Assembly (NCBI GenBank): GCA_030425205.1
Contig: JAUIAP010000012.1
Location: 62,001 to 126,000 of the forward strand
DNA from: Anaerolineae bacterium
GTDB lineage: Bacteria; Chloroflexota; Anaerolineae; Promineifilales; Promineifilaceae
Direction: 5' to 3'
Length of the DNA: 64,000 bases
Part shown: positions 42,659 to 51,735 of the stretch, one piece after another
Position numbering within the stretch: position 1 is the stretch's first letter
How the letters are laid out: each line of letters opens with the position of its first letter
Program-made: the position numbers and the translations under genes
Notes under the pieces: model-generated
Seen by the model: only the letters and a program-made list of their open reading frames with translations
What the model was told of the DNA's origin: nothing
The model's database searches: none

Positions 42659-43792
42659 ATGGGAGACATGATTTTACCGGGTGGAACGATAGGCGTTTTG
42701 GGGAGCGGACAGTTGGGGCGGATGTTGGCGATTGCGGCGCGGCAGATGGGGTATCGCGTGCATGTCTATTCGCCGAGTGAGGCGACGCCAACGGGACAGG
42801 TGGCCGACCGGGAGTTTGTCGGCGGGTACACCGATTTGGAGAAAGTGCGTGAATTTGCGGCGTCGGTCGATGTGGTGACGTATGAATTTGAGAATGTGCC
42901 AGAGGCGACGGCGACGGCATGCGCGGAGATTGTGGCCGTTCGGCCGAATCCCTATACCCTGCAAGTCGCGCAAAATCGCATTTTGGAAAAAACGACTCTC
43001 GCGGCGGCAGGATTACCTGTGACGCCTTTTCGGCCGATTCGTTCCCTGCACGATTTAGAAGCTGCAGTTGCAGAGTTAGGCAGACCGAGCGTGCTGAAAT
43101 CGGCCGAATCTGGCTATGATGGCAAGGGACAAGTCAAAATCTATGCGGAGACCGATCTCGCAAGCGCATACGCTGAAATTGGCAACGTTGAAGCCGTCTT
43201 GGAGCAGTTTGTTGCGTTTGAGCGCGAGGTCTCCGTCGTTGGGGCGCGCGGGACGGATGGGACATTTGTGCATTATGGCGTTATCGAAAATGAACATGTC
43301 GATCACATTCTGGATATGTCGATTGCCCCACAAACGCTGCCCGTGAGTGAGCAAGCCATAGAAATTGCGCGCGGTGTGTTTGAGACACTCGATGTGGTTG
43401 GTACACTGTGTGTGGAGTTTTTTGTGACGGAAGACAATTCGGTGCTGATCAATGAGATTGCGCCGCGACCCCATAATTCTGGACATTTGACAATCGACGG
43501 CTGTGTTACCAATCAATTTGAACAACAGTTGAGGGCGATTTGCGGCTTGCCATTGGGCAGTACGCGCTTTCATGCGCCAACAGTAATGGTCAATCTATTG
43601 GGCGATCTATGGGAAAATGGAGAGCCGAATTGGGGGGCTGCGTTGGCATTTGCAGGTGTGCATTTGCATTTGTATGGCAAAGGTGAGGCGAGAATCGGCC
43701 GAAAAATGGGGCATCTTACCGCTGTTGCAAATTCGATTGAGAACGCGAAGTCAATCGCGCTAAACGCGAGGAACGCATTGGTCACACGCTGA
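42659..43792 (+). CDS. purK: 5-(carboxyamino)imidazole ribonucleotide synthase
   Basis: 377 aa. ATP-grasp enzyme making N5-CAIR from AIR, bicarbonate and ATP. N-terminal GVLGSGQLGRMLAIAARQMG nucleotide fold, VLKSAESGYDGKGQ ATP-grasp loop, FVAFEREVSVVGARG, and NEIAPRPHNSGHLTID metal/active-site segment. AAGGAAG 7 nt before ATG 42659. It partners with purE just upstream, so this organism uses the two-step bacterial route. Confidence 0.95.
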   Translation: MGDMILPGGTIGVLGSGQLGRMLAIAARQMGYRVHVYSPSEATPTGQVADREFVGGYTDLEKVREFAASVDVVTYEFENVPEATATACAEIVAVRPNPYTLQVAQNRILEKTTLAAAGLPVTPFRPIRSLHDLEAAVAELGRPSVLKSAESGYDGKGQVKIYAETDLASAYAEIGNVEAVLEQFVAFEREVSVVGARGTDGTFVHYGVIENEHVDHILDMSIAPQTLPVSEQAIEIARGVFETLDVVGTLCVEFFVTEDNSVLINEIAPRPHNSGHLTIDGCVTNQFEQQLRAICGLPLGSTRFHAPTVMVNLLGDLWENGEPNWGAALAFAGVHLHLYGKGEARIGRKMGHLTAVANSIENAKSIALNARNALVTR

Positions 43793-43811
43793 CCAGTTGC
43801 CCACATTATTT

Positions 43812-45305
43812 ATGATTGAAAGCATTCATTACGACGGGCCGCATGAAGAGTGCGGCGTTTTTGGCATTTATTCAACCAAGCATGACGTGGCACGACTCAC
43901 CTACTTTGGCATTTACGCGATGCAACATCGTGGTCAAGAGAGTGCGGGGATTGCAACAAGCGATGGACATGAATCCTATATCCACAAGGAGATGGGGATG
44001 GTGTCTCAAGTCTTTAAGGAGCATCACCTTGCTGCCTTAAAAGGGCATGTCGCAATTGGGCATAATCGCTACTCGACGACGGGTGGATCACGACTGGCGA
44101 ACTGTTCGCCATACCTCGTGGAGACGGTGCATGGGCCACTCGGTGTGTCGCACAATGGCAACTTGACCAATGCGACCGAGTTACGCCAAAAGCTGCTCGA
44201 ACGCGGAACAGGGATGGCCGCGACGAGTGATAGCGAAGTGATCACGCAGATTTTGGCCGCGCCGTCCAAGACGTGGGCAACGGGACATCCCGACCATCTC
44301 GACCACTGGGAACGACGGCTGTGGAGTTTGTTAAATATCGCCGATGGCGCCTATTCACTCGCCGTTCTAACGCGCGATGCGTTGTATGCAGTGCGCGATG
44401 GCAATGGCTTACGTCCCCTCTGTCTCGGACGTTTGGAAGATGGCGGCTATGTCGTTGCGTCTGAAAGCTGTGCGCTTGGCACAATTGGCGCGACCTACGT
44501 GCGCGAGATCGAGCCGGGCGAGATGGTGCGCATCGACCATACGGGCATTCGCTCAACGCACGTCATTAACGACAAGAAACGCGCGCTCTGCGTGTTTGAA
44601 TATGTTTATTTTGCGCGACCTGACTCGATGTTTGAGGGACAGGTCATCCATGAAGTACGCCAAAAATTGGGCATGCAGCTCGCGCGTGAGGCGCCGGTCA
44701 AGGCAGACGTTGTGATTCCTGTGCCTGATAGCGCATTTCCAGCAGCTATCGGCTATGCACTGGAAAGCGGGATTCCGTTTACGGAAGGCTTGACGAAAAA
44801 TCGATATATCGGCCGAACCTTTATCCAACCGAGCGACGAACTACGCCGCCAAAAAGTGACGCTGAAATACAATACGCTTGCCTCAAATTTGGCTGGCAAG
44901 CGGGTCGTCTTGATCGACGATTCGATTGTGCGCGGCAATACGGCTGGACCACTCGTTCAACTCTTGCGCGATGCAGGAGCGCGAGAAGTCCATGTGCGCG
45001 TCTCCTCCCCTCCTGTTCGTCATCCATGTTTCATGGGCATCGACATGGCGACTTATGGCGAACTGATCGCACATAAGCTCGATGTTGAAGGAATTCGCAA
45101 AAAGATCGGGGCGGACACCCTACACTACCTCACACTCGAAGGGATGGACGCGATGGTGAGTGAACATCCAAAGTCACGCAAGGCAGAATGCGGTCACTGC
45201 AACGCCTGTTTCTCAGGTAATTATCCAATTGAGGTACCAACGTGGGTTGGGGAAGAAGATCGCAGTGATTTTATTGGCTTGCCGATGGTGAGCGAGACCA
45301 GTTGA
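43812..45305 (+). CDS. purF: Amidophosphoribosyltransferase (Fe-S type, with propeptide)
   Basis: 497 aa from ATG 43812 (a TTG at 43797 is less likely). First committed purine step: PRPP plus glutamine to phosphoribosylamine. MIESIHYDGPHEE precedes CGVFGI, whose Cys must become N-terminal by propeptide removal. Glutaminase motifs MQHRGQESAGI, GHNRYST and SHNGNL follow. The PRPP loop is VVLIDDSIVRGNTAGP. Cysteines in ALCVFEY, HPCFMG and CGHCNAC correspond to the 4Fe-4S ligands of the Bacillus-type enzyme, which is oxygen-sensitive. Overlaps or abuts its neighbours in the pur cluster. Confidence 0.95.
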   Translation: MIESIHYDGPHEECGVFGIYSTKHDVARLTYFGIYAMQHRGQESAGIATSDGHESYIHKEMGMVSQVFKEHHLAALKGHVAIGHNRYSTTGGSRLANCSPYLVETVHGPLGVSHNGNLTNATELRQKLLERGTGMAATSDSEVITQILAAPSKTWATGHPDHLDHWERRLWSLLNIADGAYSLAVLTRDALYAVRDGNGLRPLCLGRLEDGGYVVASESCALGTIGATYVREIEPGEMVRIDHTGIRSTHVINDKKRALCVFEYVYFARPDSMFEGQVIHEVRQKLGMQLAREAPVKADVVIPVPDSAFPAAIGYALESGIPFTEGLTKNRYIGRTFIQPSDELRRQKVTLKYNTLASNLAGKRVVLIDDSIVRGNTAGPLVQLLRDAGAREVHVRVSSPPVRHPCFMGIDMATYGELIAHKLDVEGIRKKIGADTLHYLTLEGMDAMVSEHPKSRKAECGHCNACFSGNYPIEVPTWVGEEDRSDFIGLPMVSETS

Positions 45306-45317
45306 GCAAGAGTTTGA

Positions 45318-46214
45318 ATGATAAGCGACAGCAGTTTTTGTAGCGAATTGACAAGAGACGATGGCACCATGTTGGCGGGAACGGCAGCACAGGCCGACGT
45401 TTGGATCTTGCTGGAGTATCGCGGCGCGTGGCGGGCCAATGCGGTGGACGACAACGATCTGCCGCAGGCTACGCAAGCGTGGTTGCGCGATCAAACGACC
45501 CAAAATGCGAACAGCCGCGCCGTTCTGATCCGTCGCGCCCCACAACGAAGCTCAATTGAGGAACATCGTTGTTATATAGCCATCACCCGTGAAAACGATC
45601 AGCGACTCTATTGCATGACGTTCACGGAGTACGCAGCATTGCATTCTTTAGCGGTTGCGGATGTTGTGGCGGGAAGCCAGCCTGATTTAATCTCTGATGA
45701 AAATCTGGTCTTGGTCTGTACAAATGGCAAGCGCGATCGGTGTTGTGCCGTGTTTGGGCGACCCGTCTATGAGGCGTTTAGCAGCGAGGCTGGGGTGTCT
45801 GCATGGCAGTCAACGCATTTGGGCGGGCATCGGTATGCTGCGGTGGCGGCTGTGTTTCCAGCAGGCATCTATTATGGATATTTGAATCCTGAAACGGTTT
45901 CTGCGGTTGCCGAAACGGTGCGTAACCAGTCGATCCATTTGCCAACCTATCGGGGACGTGTATTCTACTCTGGGATGGTGAGTGCAGGTGAATATTTTCT
46001 GCGGCAGGCGACTGGGGTGTCAGAAGTGGCAGTCATTTCGGCCGAAACACTATCAGACGACCAGCACCTCATCACATTTGAAAGCGCAAATGGCCGTCAC
46101 ACAGTCCGATTAGCTGCAACGATGAGCGAGCCTGTCTTCGTTGGCTGTACGGCGAATAAATATAAGCCGCAGCCTGTTTATTCATTGCGTCAAATCGTGC
46201 ATGTTCAGAAGTAA
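45318..46214 (+). CDS. Sucrase/ferredoxin-like family protein
   Basis: 298 aa. It carries the thioredoxin-like fold of this family (CTNGKRDRCCAVFGRPVYEA, WQSTHLGGHRYAAVAAVFPAGIYYGYL). Cysteines at CS near the N-terminus and C..........CC could bind a 2Fe-2S cluster. The function is not established; an electron-transfer role is supposed. It starts 12 bases after purF and so is probably the last gene of the pur transcript. No sugar-cleaving activity is implied by the family name. Confidence 0.85.
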   Translation: MISDSSFCSELTRDDGTMLAGTAAQADVWILLEYRGAWRANAVDDNDLPQATQAWLRDQTTQNANSRAVLIRRAPQRSSIEEHRCYIAITRENDQRLYCMTFTEYAALHSLAVADVVAGSQPDLISDENLVLVCTNGKRDRCCAVFGRPVYEAFSSEAGVSAWQSTHLGGHRYAAVAAVFPAGIYYGYLNPETVSAVAETVRNQSIHLPTYRGRVFYSGMVSAGEYFLRQATGVSEVAVISAETLSDDQHLITFESANGRHTVRLAATMSEPVFVGCTANKYKPQPVYSLRQIVHVQK

Positions 46215-46255
46215 CGGTCATTCCCGCGCAGGCAGGAATCCATTCTTCTAGTGCG
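46213..46255. repeat. Dispersed 43-base hairpin repeat, copy 2
   Basis: Matches 40977-41019 with two changes; internal attcccg / aggaat stem (slightly weaker than in copy 1). It overlaps the stop codon of the sucrase/ferredoxin-like gene and is followed by gtttcgggaaattc, which resembles the arm next to copy 1. Confidence 0.75.
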
Positions 46256-46356
46256 AAAGTTTCGGGAAATTCATACCGCAGGGTCACGGAGTAGCATTCC
46301 CTAAACACGCTCAGAAATAGTAGTAGACATTTAGATAGTCAGGAATTCAGGTGATT

Positions 46357-47331
46357 ATGAAAGCGGTAATTGTAAATGAGTGGGTCAAACCAGACGAGTT
46401 GGTGATTGGAGAGATGGCTGCACCAGAGCTTGGTGCGGGACAGGTGCGGATTCGGATTCGAGCGGCGAGCATCAATTTTGCCGACATACTGATCGTGCAA
46501 GGACTCTATCAGGAAAAGCCGCCCTTCCCCTTTATTCCTGGTGGTGAAGTGGGCGGGGATGTGATTGAAGTTGGCGCGGGGGTGCGACATATCAAAGCTG
46601 GGGATCGCGTGGCCGCACTGTGTGGAACAGGTGGTTTTGCTGAAGAGGTGGTTTGCGATGCGATGACGGTTGTCCCCATTCCAGACAGTATGGACTATGT
46701 CACAGCGGCGGGATTTGTCATTGCATACGGCACCTCGCATGTCGGGCTGGCACATCGGGCGAAATTGCAGGCTGGTGAAACGTTGCTCGTGCATGGGGCG
46801 GCCGGTGGCGTGGGGCTGACGGCCGTGGAGTTGGGCAAGTTGATGGGCGCGACGGTGATTGCAACGGCGAGTAGTGCCGAAAAGTTGGCATTGACACGCG
46901 AATATGGCGCCACCCATACCATCAACTACAAGGAAGAGGATTTTCGCACGCGCGTGAAGGAGATTACGGGCAACAAAGGCGCGGACGTGATCTATGATCC
47001 GGTTGGCGGCGATGTTTTTGACCAATCGCTGCGCTGCATCGCGTGGGAAGGTCGGCTCTTGGTTGTTGGATTTGCGAGTGGGCGTATTCCAAAAGCTCCC
47101 GCTAATTTAATGCTGGTGAAAAACTGTAGTATTGTCGGATTGTACTGGGGCGCCTATGCCCGCAACAATCCACAGGTATTGCTCGGCTCATTACAACAGT
47201 TGATGGCATGGTTTGATGAGGGCAAACTAAAACCGCATGTATCACAAACTTATGCACTTGAAGAAGTCGGCGCAGCGATGGACAGTCTATTGACGCGCAA
47301 GTCGATGGGGAAAGTCGTCTTGACGATGTAG
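46357..47331 (+). CDS. NADPH:quinone oxidoreductase, zinc-independent MDR family
   Basis: 324 aa from ATG 46357 (GTG at 46351 is also in frame). N-terminal GroES-like domain (KPPFPFIPGGEVGGDVIEVG), nucleotide fold with LLVHGAAGGVGLTAVELGK, and GADVIYDPVGGDVFDQSL. The zinc-binding Cys/His set of alcohol dehydrogenases is missing, as expected for quinone oxidoreductases. Reduces quinones or enones with NADPH; the true substrate is open. The sensor kinase gene begins 19 bases downstream. Confidence 0.9.
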   Translation: MKAVIVNEWVKPDELVIGEMAAPELGAGQVRIRIRAASINFADILIVQGLYQEKPPFPFIPGGEVGGDVIEVGAGVRHIKAGDRVAALCGTGGFAEEVVCDAMTVVPIPDSMDYVTAAGFVIAYGTSHVGLAHRAKLQAGETLLVHGAAGGVGLTAVELGKLMGATVIATASSAEKLALTREYGATHTINYKEEDFRTRVKEITGNKGADVIYDPVGGDVFDQSLRCIAWEGRLLVVGFASGRIPKAPANLMLVKNCSIVGLYWGAYARNNPQVLLGSLQQLMAWFDEGKLKPHVSQTYALEEVGAAMDSLLTRKSMGKVVLTM

Positions 47332-47350
47332 TGTCCCATGCGGAAATCTC

Positions 47351-48466
47351 ATGGTTGCACGCAATAATAAAGAGTTGACGCTGCTCACACATATCGCCCA
47401 GTCATTAAATCAGACGGTGGCGATTGATGAGGCGTTGCAGTTGATTTTGCGGGAATCGGCCGAATATTTTCAGCTCGAAACAGGTTGGATTTGGCTCCTC
47501 CCGCCTGATGATAGCGAACATTATCTCGCTGCCGCACTCAACCTGCCCCCCGCCTTGCAAGAGGAACCCGTCTTGATGACGGGCTGGTGTTACTGCATTG
47601 ACGACTTCCGTGAAGACGAAACCCCTGTTGTTGACCAAATCAAAACCGTGCACTGCTCCCGCCTGCGCAAGCTGAAAGATGGGCATGGGGATCTGCATTT
47701 CCACGCGAGTATTCCGCTCATTGCCAACGGACAAAAGTTGGGATTGCTCAACTTGGCGAGCGCAGATCGACCCGTGCTGTCGCAAGAAGAGCTTGATCTC
47801 CTCTATACAATTGGCGGGATGTTGGCGATTGCCGTTGAACGTAATCGGCTGACGGCACAAAGTCGTGAGGCGGGGATGTTAGCGGAGCGCAATCGACTGG
47901 CGCGCGAGATTCATGACACGTTGGCGCAGGGGTTGACGGGGATTGGATTGCTGCTGGAATCGGCCGAAATTCTCATTCAAAACAATCCCGACCGTGCAGC
48001 GGCATCGATTCGCAAGGCGATTGCACTGACGCAATCTAATCTGGAAGAGGCACGGCGTTCCGTCCTTGATCTACGCGCCACCCCCTTAGAAAACAAGAGT
48101 CTGCCCGATGCTATCCGCGATCTAGCGGCGAACTATTCATTTTCGGCCGATGTAAACTGCATCAATCACACCGCGCCCGTTTCAACCAATGTCGCTATGG
48201 GACTCTATCGCATCGCCCAAGAAGCGCTCGCCAACATCGCTCGTCACGCCAACGCCACACACGCGACGGTTACATTGACCCACCTACCTAATTGGGTCAC
48301 GCTACGTGTGCAGGACAATGGGGATGGGTTTGATATTGAGCACATTGATAAGACACGTTTCGGCTTGCAAGGCATGATCGAACGCGCCAAGCTGCTACAC
48401 GGCACGCTTTCGATTGAAAACACGCTTGGAGCTGGCACAACCCTTCTCGCTAAAATCCCCATCTAA
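47351..48466 (+). CDS. GAF-domain sensor histidine kinase, NarL/LiaS type
   Basis: 371 aa, soluble (no membrane helix). GAF domain ~1-165; HisKA_3 dimerisation domain with the phospho-acceptor His in REIHDTLAQGL (185-195, H188). The HATPase_c domain has an N-box around YRIAQEALANIARHA and a G-box DNGDGFD. It senses a cytoplasmic signal through GAF and passes phosphate to the response regulator encoded 39 bases downstream. Cys residues in the GAF domain (WCYC, HCSR) may bind a redox cofactor; that is only a suggestion. Confidence 0.93.
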   Translation: MVARNNKELTLLTHIAQSLNQTVAIDEALQLILRESAEYFQLETGWIWLLPPDDSEHYLAAALNLPPALQEEPVLMTGWCYCIDDFREDETPVVDQIKTVHCSRLRKLKDGHGDLHFHASIPLIANGQKLGLLNLASADRPVLSQEELDLLYTIGGMLAIAVERNRLTAQSREAGMLAERNRLAREIHDTLAQGLTGIGLLLESAEILIQNNPDRAAASIRKAIALTQSNLEEARRSVLDLRATPLENKSLPDAIRDLAANYSFSADVNCINHTAPVSTNVAMGLYRIAQEALANIARHANATHATVTLTHLPNWVTLRVQDNGDGFDIEHIDKTRFGLQGMIERAKLLHGTLSIENTLGAGTTLLAKIPI

Positions 48467-48505
48467 TCGGGAGCGCGACCGACATGGCCGCTCTCCAAAC
48501 CAAAT

Positions 48506-49120
48506 ATGACCATTCGTATTATCATCGCCGACGATCATCCCATTGTACGCGACGGCCTCGTTGCCATTTTATCGACGCAGCCCGACTTTGAAGTTGTCGG
48601 CGATGTTGCCAATGGGAAGGAACTGTTGGCCACGATACCAGAGACACAACCAACAGTCGCACTGCTTGATCTAAACATGCCAGAGATGAACGGCGTGGAG
48701 ACGATCCAACGACTACACGAAAAACACCCGAATGTGCGACCAATCGTATTCACGGCATATGACACGGACGAGCGGATTATTGCGGCACTGCGCGCGGGTG
48801 CACAAGGTTATCTGTTAAAAGGTGCGCCACGTGATGAGTTATTCAAGGCAATTCGCGTCGTTCATGCGGGCGGTTCGCTCCTTCAACCACTCGTTACGTC
48901 ACGGCTGCTTGACCATATCAATCGTGACCCGCTGACCCCACGCGAACAAGAGGTGCTAATGCTGTTGGCGCGCGGGCTGCAAAACAAAGAGATCGCGCAA
49001 TCTCTCACGATCACCGTGCGCACGGTCAAGTTTCACGTTAGTTCGTTGCTCGCCAAGTTAGAGGTGGGAAATCGGACGGAGGCGGTGGCAGTGGCACGGG
49101 AGCGTGGGTTGGTCCCGTGA
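48506..49120 (+). CDS. NarL/FixJ family response regulator
   Basis: 204 aa. Receiver domain with acidic pair DDHP at the N-terminus, phosphorylated Asp55 in [12 protein letters not shown] and the conserved Lys in GYLLKGAP. C-terminal LuxR-type helix-turn-helix [20 protein letters not shown] through VGNRTEAV. Partner of the kinase directly upstream. DNA-binding activator or repressor; targets unknown. Confidence 0.94.
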   Translation: MTIRIIIADDHPIVRDGLVAILSTQPDFEVVGDVANGKELLATIPETQPTVALLDLNMPEMNGVETIQRLHEKHPNVRPIVFTAYDTDERIIAALRAGAQGYLLKGAPRDELFKAIRVVHAGGSLLQPLVTSRLLDHINRDPLTPREQEVLMLLARGLQNKEIAQSLTITVRTVKFHVSSLLAKLEVGNRTEAVAVARERGLVP

Positions 49121-49257
49121 AGACCTGTACGAAGGGACAGGCCAGAGGCTGACCCGCTGTGCGATGTATGCGCGCGGCAAAAATCTTAAGATTCCTTATA
49201 AACAATAAACGGGAAAATGGTGCGGACAAGACGTTCCTGCTCCCGAAGGAATCTAAG

Positions 49258-49959
49258 ATGAATAACAAAGTTGCATTGATTACAGGGGCATCGAAGGGTT
49301 TAGGGTTAGCGTTAGCGCAGGGTATGGCGCAGACTGGCTGGACATTAATTATTGATGCGCGTGGCGCGGATGGGCTGGCATCGGCCGAAAAGCAGCTTGC
49401 CGACTATACGACCGTCGTTGCGCTGGCTGGCGATATTAGCGACACGGCACACCAGCAGGCATTGGCGATTGTCGCCCGCGATCTGGGCGGGCTGAACGCG
49501 GTCATCAACAACGCTGGAACGCTCGGCGTTTCTCCCCTACCCGATCTATTGGATTATCCCATTGCAGAGCTGGAGAAAGTTTTTCGCATCAATACGCTTG
49601 CGCCACTTGCGCTCTTGCAAACGCTGCGACCGCACATTCACGCCAATGCGGCCATCGTCAACATCACAAGCGATGCGGCAGTCGAGGCGTATGAAGGTTG
49701 GGGCGGCTATGGGGCGAGCAAGGCAGCGGTGGAACAGTGGTCGGCCGTGTTGGCAGCCGAAAATCCTGCGTGGCGCGTCTATTGGATTGACCCCGGCGAC
49801 ATGCGGACAGAGATGCACCAGATGGCGTTTCCCGGCGAAGACATTAGCGACCGCGATTTACCGGAGGCGAGCGTTCCCGGCTTGTTACACCTAATCGAAG
49901 GGATGTTGCCCAGTGGCCGCTACGCCGCCAAGCAGATGGAGGTGGCGACATGGTTATGA
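49258..49959 (+). CDS. Short-chain dehydrogenase/reductase
   Basis: 233 aa. Start ATG 49258 with GAAGGA 7 nt upstream; the longer frame to 49159 does not look like protein. Rossmann motif TGASKGLGLALA, NNAG, catalytic Ser in NITSDA, and YGASKAAVEQW with the catalytic Tyr/Lys pair. NAD(P)-dependent oxidoreduction of an unknown carbonyl or alcohol. The stop is followed by the QueA-like gene after 71 bases. Confidence 0.9.
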   Translation: MNNKVALITGASKGLGLALAQGMAQTGWTLIIDARGADGLASAEKQLADYTTVVALAGDISDTAHQQALAIVARDLGGLNAVINNAGTLGVSPLPDLLDYPIAELEKVFRINTLAPLALLQTLRPHIHANAAIVNITSDAAVEAYEGWGGYGASKAAVEQWSAVLAAENPAWRVYWIDPGDMRTEMHQMAFPGEDISDRDLPEASVPGLLHLIEGMLPSGRYAAKQMEVATWL

Positions 49960-50030
49960 CAGCAATCCCCTACCAGCGTTTTTCTGGGATGAATGTTCGG
50001 CCGATCGAGACAATACAGCGCGGAGACAAC

Positions 50031-51068
50031 ATGCGAATCAAACAGAGTTTGAACTTCGAGCTGCCTCTGGAGTTAGAGGCAACCAAACCAGCTGAGGCCC
50101 GAGGGCTGGGCCGTGACGGGGTGCGCCTCATGGTCAGCGACTATGCGAAGGACACGATCCAAGAGGGCCATTTTTTTGATTTAGCAGAATTCCTGACGGC
50201 GGGAGATCTGTTGGTGATCAATACAAGTGGGACGCTGGCGGCGGCATTGGTCGGACAGCGCGATGGACTACCTATTGGTGTTCATCTATCGACGCAAATT
50301 TCGGCCGAACCGCGTCCGATCGCCGTCGTTGAGCTGCGCACACGTGACAATAAACCGCTTTTCGACGGCAACGCGGGCGAAATTATTGCACTTCCAGATG
50401 GTCGTTTGCGCCTGCTCGCACCACACAATGGCTCTCGACGGCTGTGGCTGGCGGCGTTTGAGATTCCGGTTTCACTCAACTGCTATTTAGCCGCACATGG
50501 TCGGCCTATTCGCTATAGCTATGTGCGTGAAGATTGGGGAATCGAGAGCTACCAGACGGTTTTTGCTGAGCAGTTTGGTAGCGCGGAAATGCCGAGCGCA
50601 GGACGCGCATTTACGCCTGAATTGGTGACACGATTGGTTAACAAAGGGGTACAGTTTGCGCCGATCACGCTGCATACGGGCGTGGCGAGCGTTGAGGCAA
50701 ATGAGCCGCCTTATGAAGAGTGGTTTTCCGTTTCAGCCGAATCGGCCACCCGCATCAATCGCGCCAAACAGGATGGCCGCCGCATCATCGCCATCGGGAC
50801 GACGGCTGTGCGAGCGGTTGAGTCAGCGGTTGATCAGGCAGGACAGGTGCAAGCCAAGCGCGGCTGGACAGATCGACTCATCACACCTGCTCAACCGCCG
50901 CAAATCATCGATAGCCTGCTGACAGGTTTTCATGAGCCAGAGGCGACACATTTGGCAATGCTGACTGCGATTGCTTCACGTGAACATCTTGAACATGTCT
51001 ACAATGTTGCTCTTGAAAACCGCTATTTGTGGCATGAGTTTGGCGATTTACATCTGCTGACCCGTTGA
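50031..51068 (+). CDS. QueA-like S-adenosylmethionine:tRNA ribosyltransferase-isomerase (divergent)
   Basis: 345 aa from ATG 50031, chosen because GGAG lies 5 nt upstream and the family begins there; the frame also extends back to 49950. QueA adds the epoxyqueuosine precursor ring to tRNA anticodons using SAM. Family landmarks are present: FELPLELEATKPAEARG, FLTAGDLLVINTSGTLAAAL, IAIGTTAVRAVESA, and LLTGFHEPEATHLAML. However, the usual LHVGAGTF segment reads LHTGVASVE, so this belongs to a divergent branch and may have another substrate. No tgt, queC, queD or queG is nearby. Confidence 0.82.
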   Translation: MRIKQSLNFELPLELEATKPAEARGLGRDGVRLMVSDYAKDTIQEGHFFDLAEFLTAGDLLVINTSGTLAAALVGQRDGLPIGVHLSTQISAEPRPIAVVELRTRDNKPLFDGNAGEIIALPDGRLRLLAPHNGSRRLWLAAFEIPVSLNCYLAAHGRPIRYSYVREDWGIESYQTVFAEQFGSAEMPSAGRAFTPELVTRLVNKGVQFAPITLHTGVASVEANEPPYEEWFSVSAESATRINRAKQDGRRIIAIGTTAVRAVESAVDQAGQVQAKRGWTDRLITPAQPPQIIDSLLTGFHEPEATHLAMLTAIASREHLEHVYNVALENRYLWHEFGDLHLLTR

Positions 51069-51090
51069 TCATGGCGATTGGGAAACCCTA

Positions 51091-51118
51091 TTGACGCGGT
51101 GCGTTACTCCTCTATAAT
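51091..51118 (+). promoter_or_regulatory. Sigma-70-type promoter for the PhaR-like gene
   Basis: TTGACG, 16-nt spacer, TATAAT. The start of transcription would be near 51125, giving a leader of about 60 nt before ATG 51184, with AGGA as ribosome site. Confidence 0.75.
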
Positions 51119-51183
51119 CAGAATTAAGTTTAGCAATTCACGATTTACGAGGGGCCTCCCATCGCAAACCTAGGACAAATCTT

Positions 51184-51735
51184 ATGACCGTTGTAATTAA
51201 ACGGTATCCCAACCGCAAGCTCTATAACACCGACACGAAAAGTTACATCACCCTTGATGGCATCGCCGAGCTGATTCGCAGTGGACAGGAGGTTCAGGTC
51301 ATCGACCATACGTCGGAAGATGACCTAACCACACTGACACTCTCGCAGATCATTTTCGAGCAGGAAAAAAAGCAGTCTGGCACATTGCCCAAATCAGTTT
51401 TGACGGGCCTTATTCAGGCTGGAAACGAGAGTTTTGAAGCATTCAAACGCACGCTAACCGCCCCATTTGAGTTATTGACACCCGTTGAACAAGAGATCGA
51501 AAAGCGCATCAACGCCTTAATGCAGCGTGGCGAAATGGCATGGGAAGAAGGGCAACGTGTCCGCAATAAGCTTTTAGGCATTCGGCCGAAAAAGCCTGTC
51601 GTGCCAGTTGAAGAGATTAAGGTTGAGCCAGAGCCACCATCGGCCGATGAAGTCCGCGCGCTGTCTAGCCAAGTTGAGGAGCTGACGGCAAAGCTGAATA
51701 AGCTCGTTGCCGCGCAGGAAACCCGTGAGGTTTGA
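51184..51735 (+). CDS. PhaR-like polyhydroxyalkanoate synthesis regulator
   Basis: 183 aa. The first ~65 residues form the PHB/PHA accumulation regulator DNA-binding domain: IKRYPNRKLYNTDTKSYITL and VQVIDHTSEDDLTTLTLSQI. The rest is helical and ends in a predicted coiled coil. In known members the domain represses phasin and PHA genes and binds PHA granules. No phaC or phasin gene is in this window, so the regulated genes are elsewhere or the protein has another task. Confidence 0.85.
   Translation: MTVVIKRYPNRKLYNTDTKSYITLDGIAELIRSGQEVQVIDHTSEDDLTTLTLSQIIFEQEKKQSGTLPKSVLTGLIQAGNESFEAFKRTLTAPFELLTPVEQEIEKRINALMQRGEMAWEEGQRVRNKLLGIRPKKPVVPVEEIKVEPEPPSADEVRALSSQVEELTAKLNKLVAAQETREV

Noticed and set aside
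45318-46214. Sucrase activity for the sucrase/ferredoxin-like protein
   Set aside because: The family name is historical; no glycoside hydrolase motif is present.
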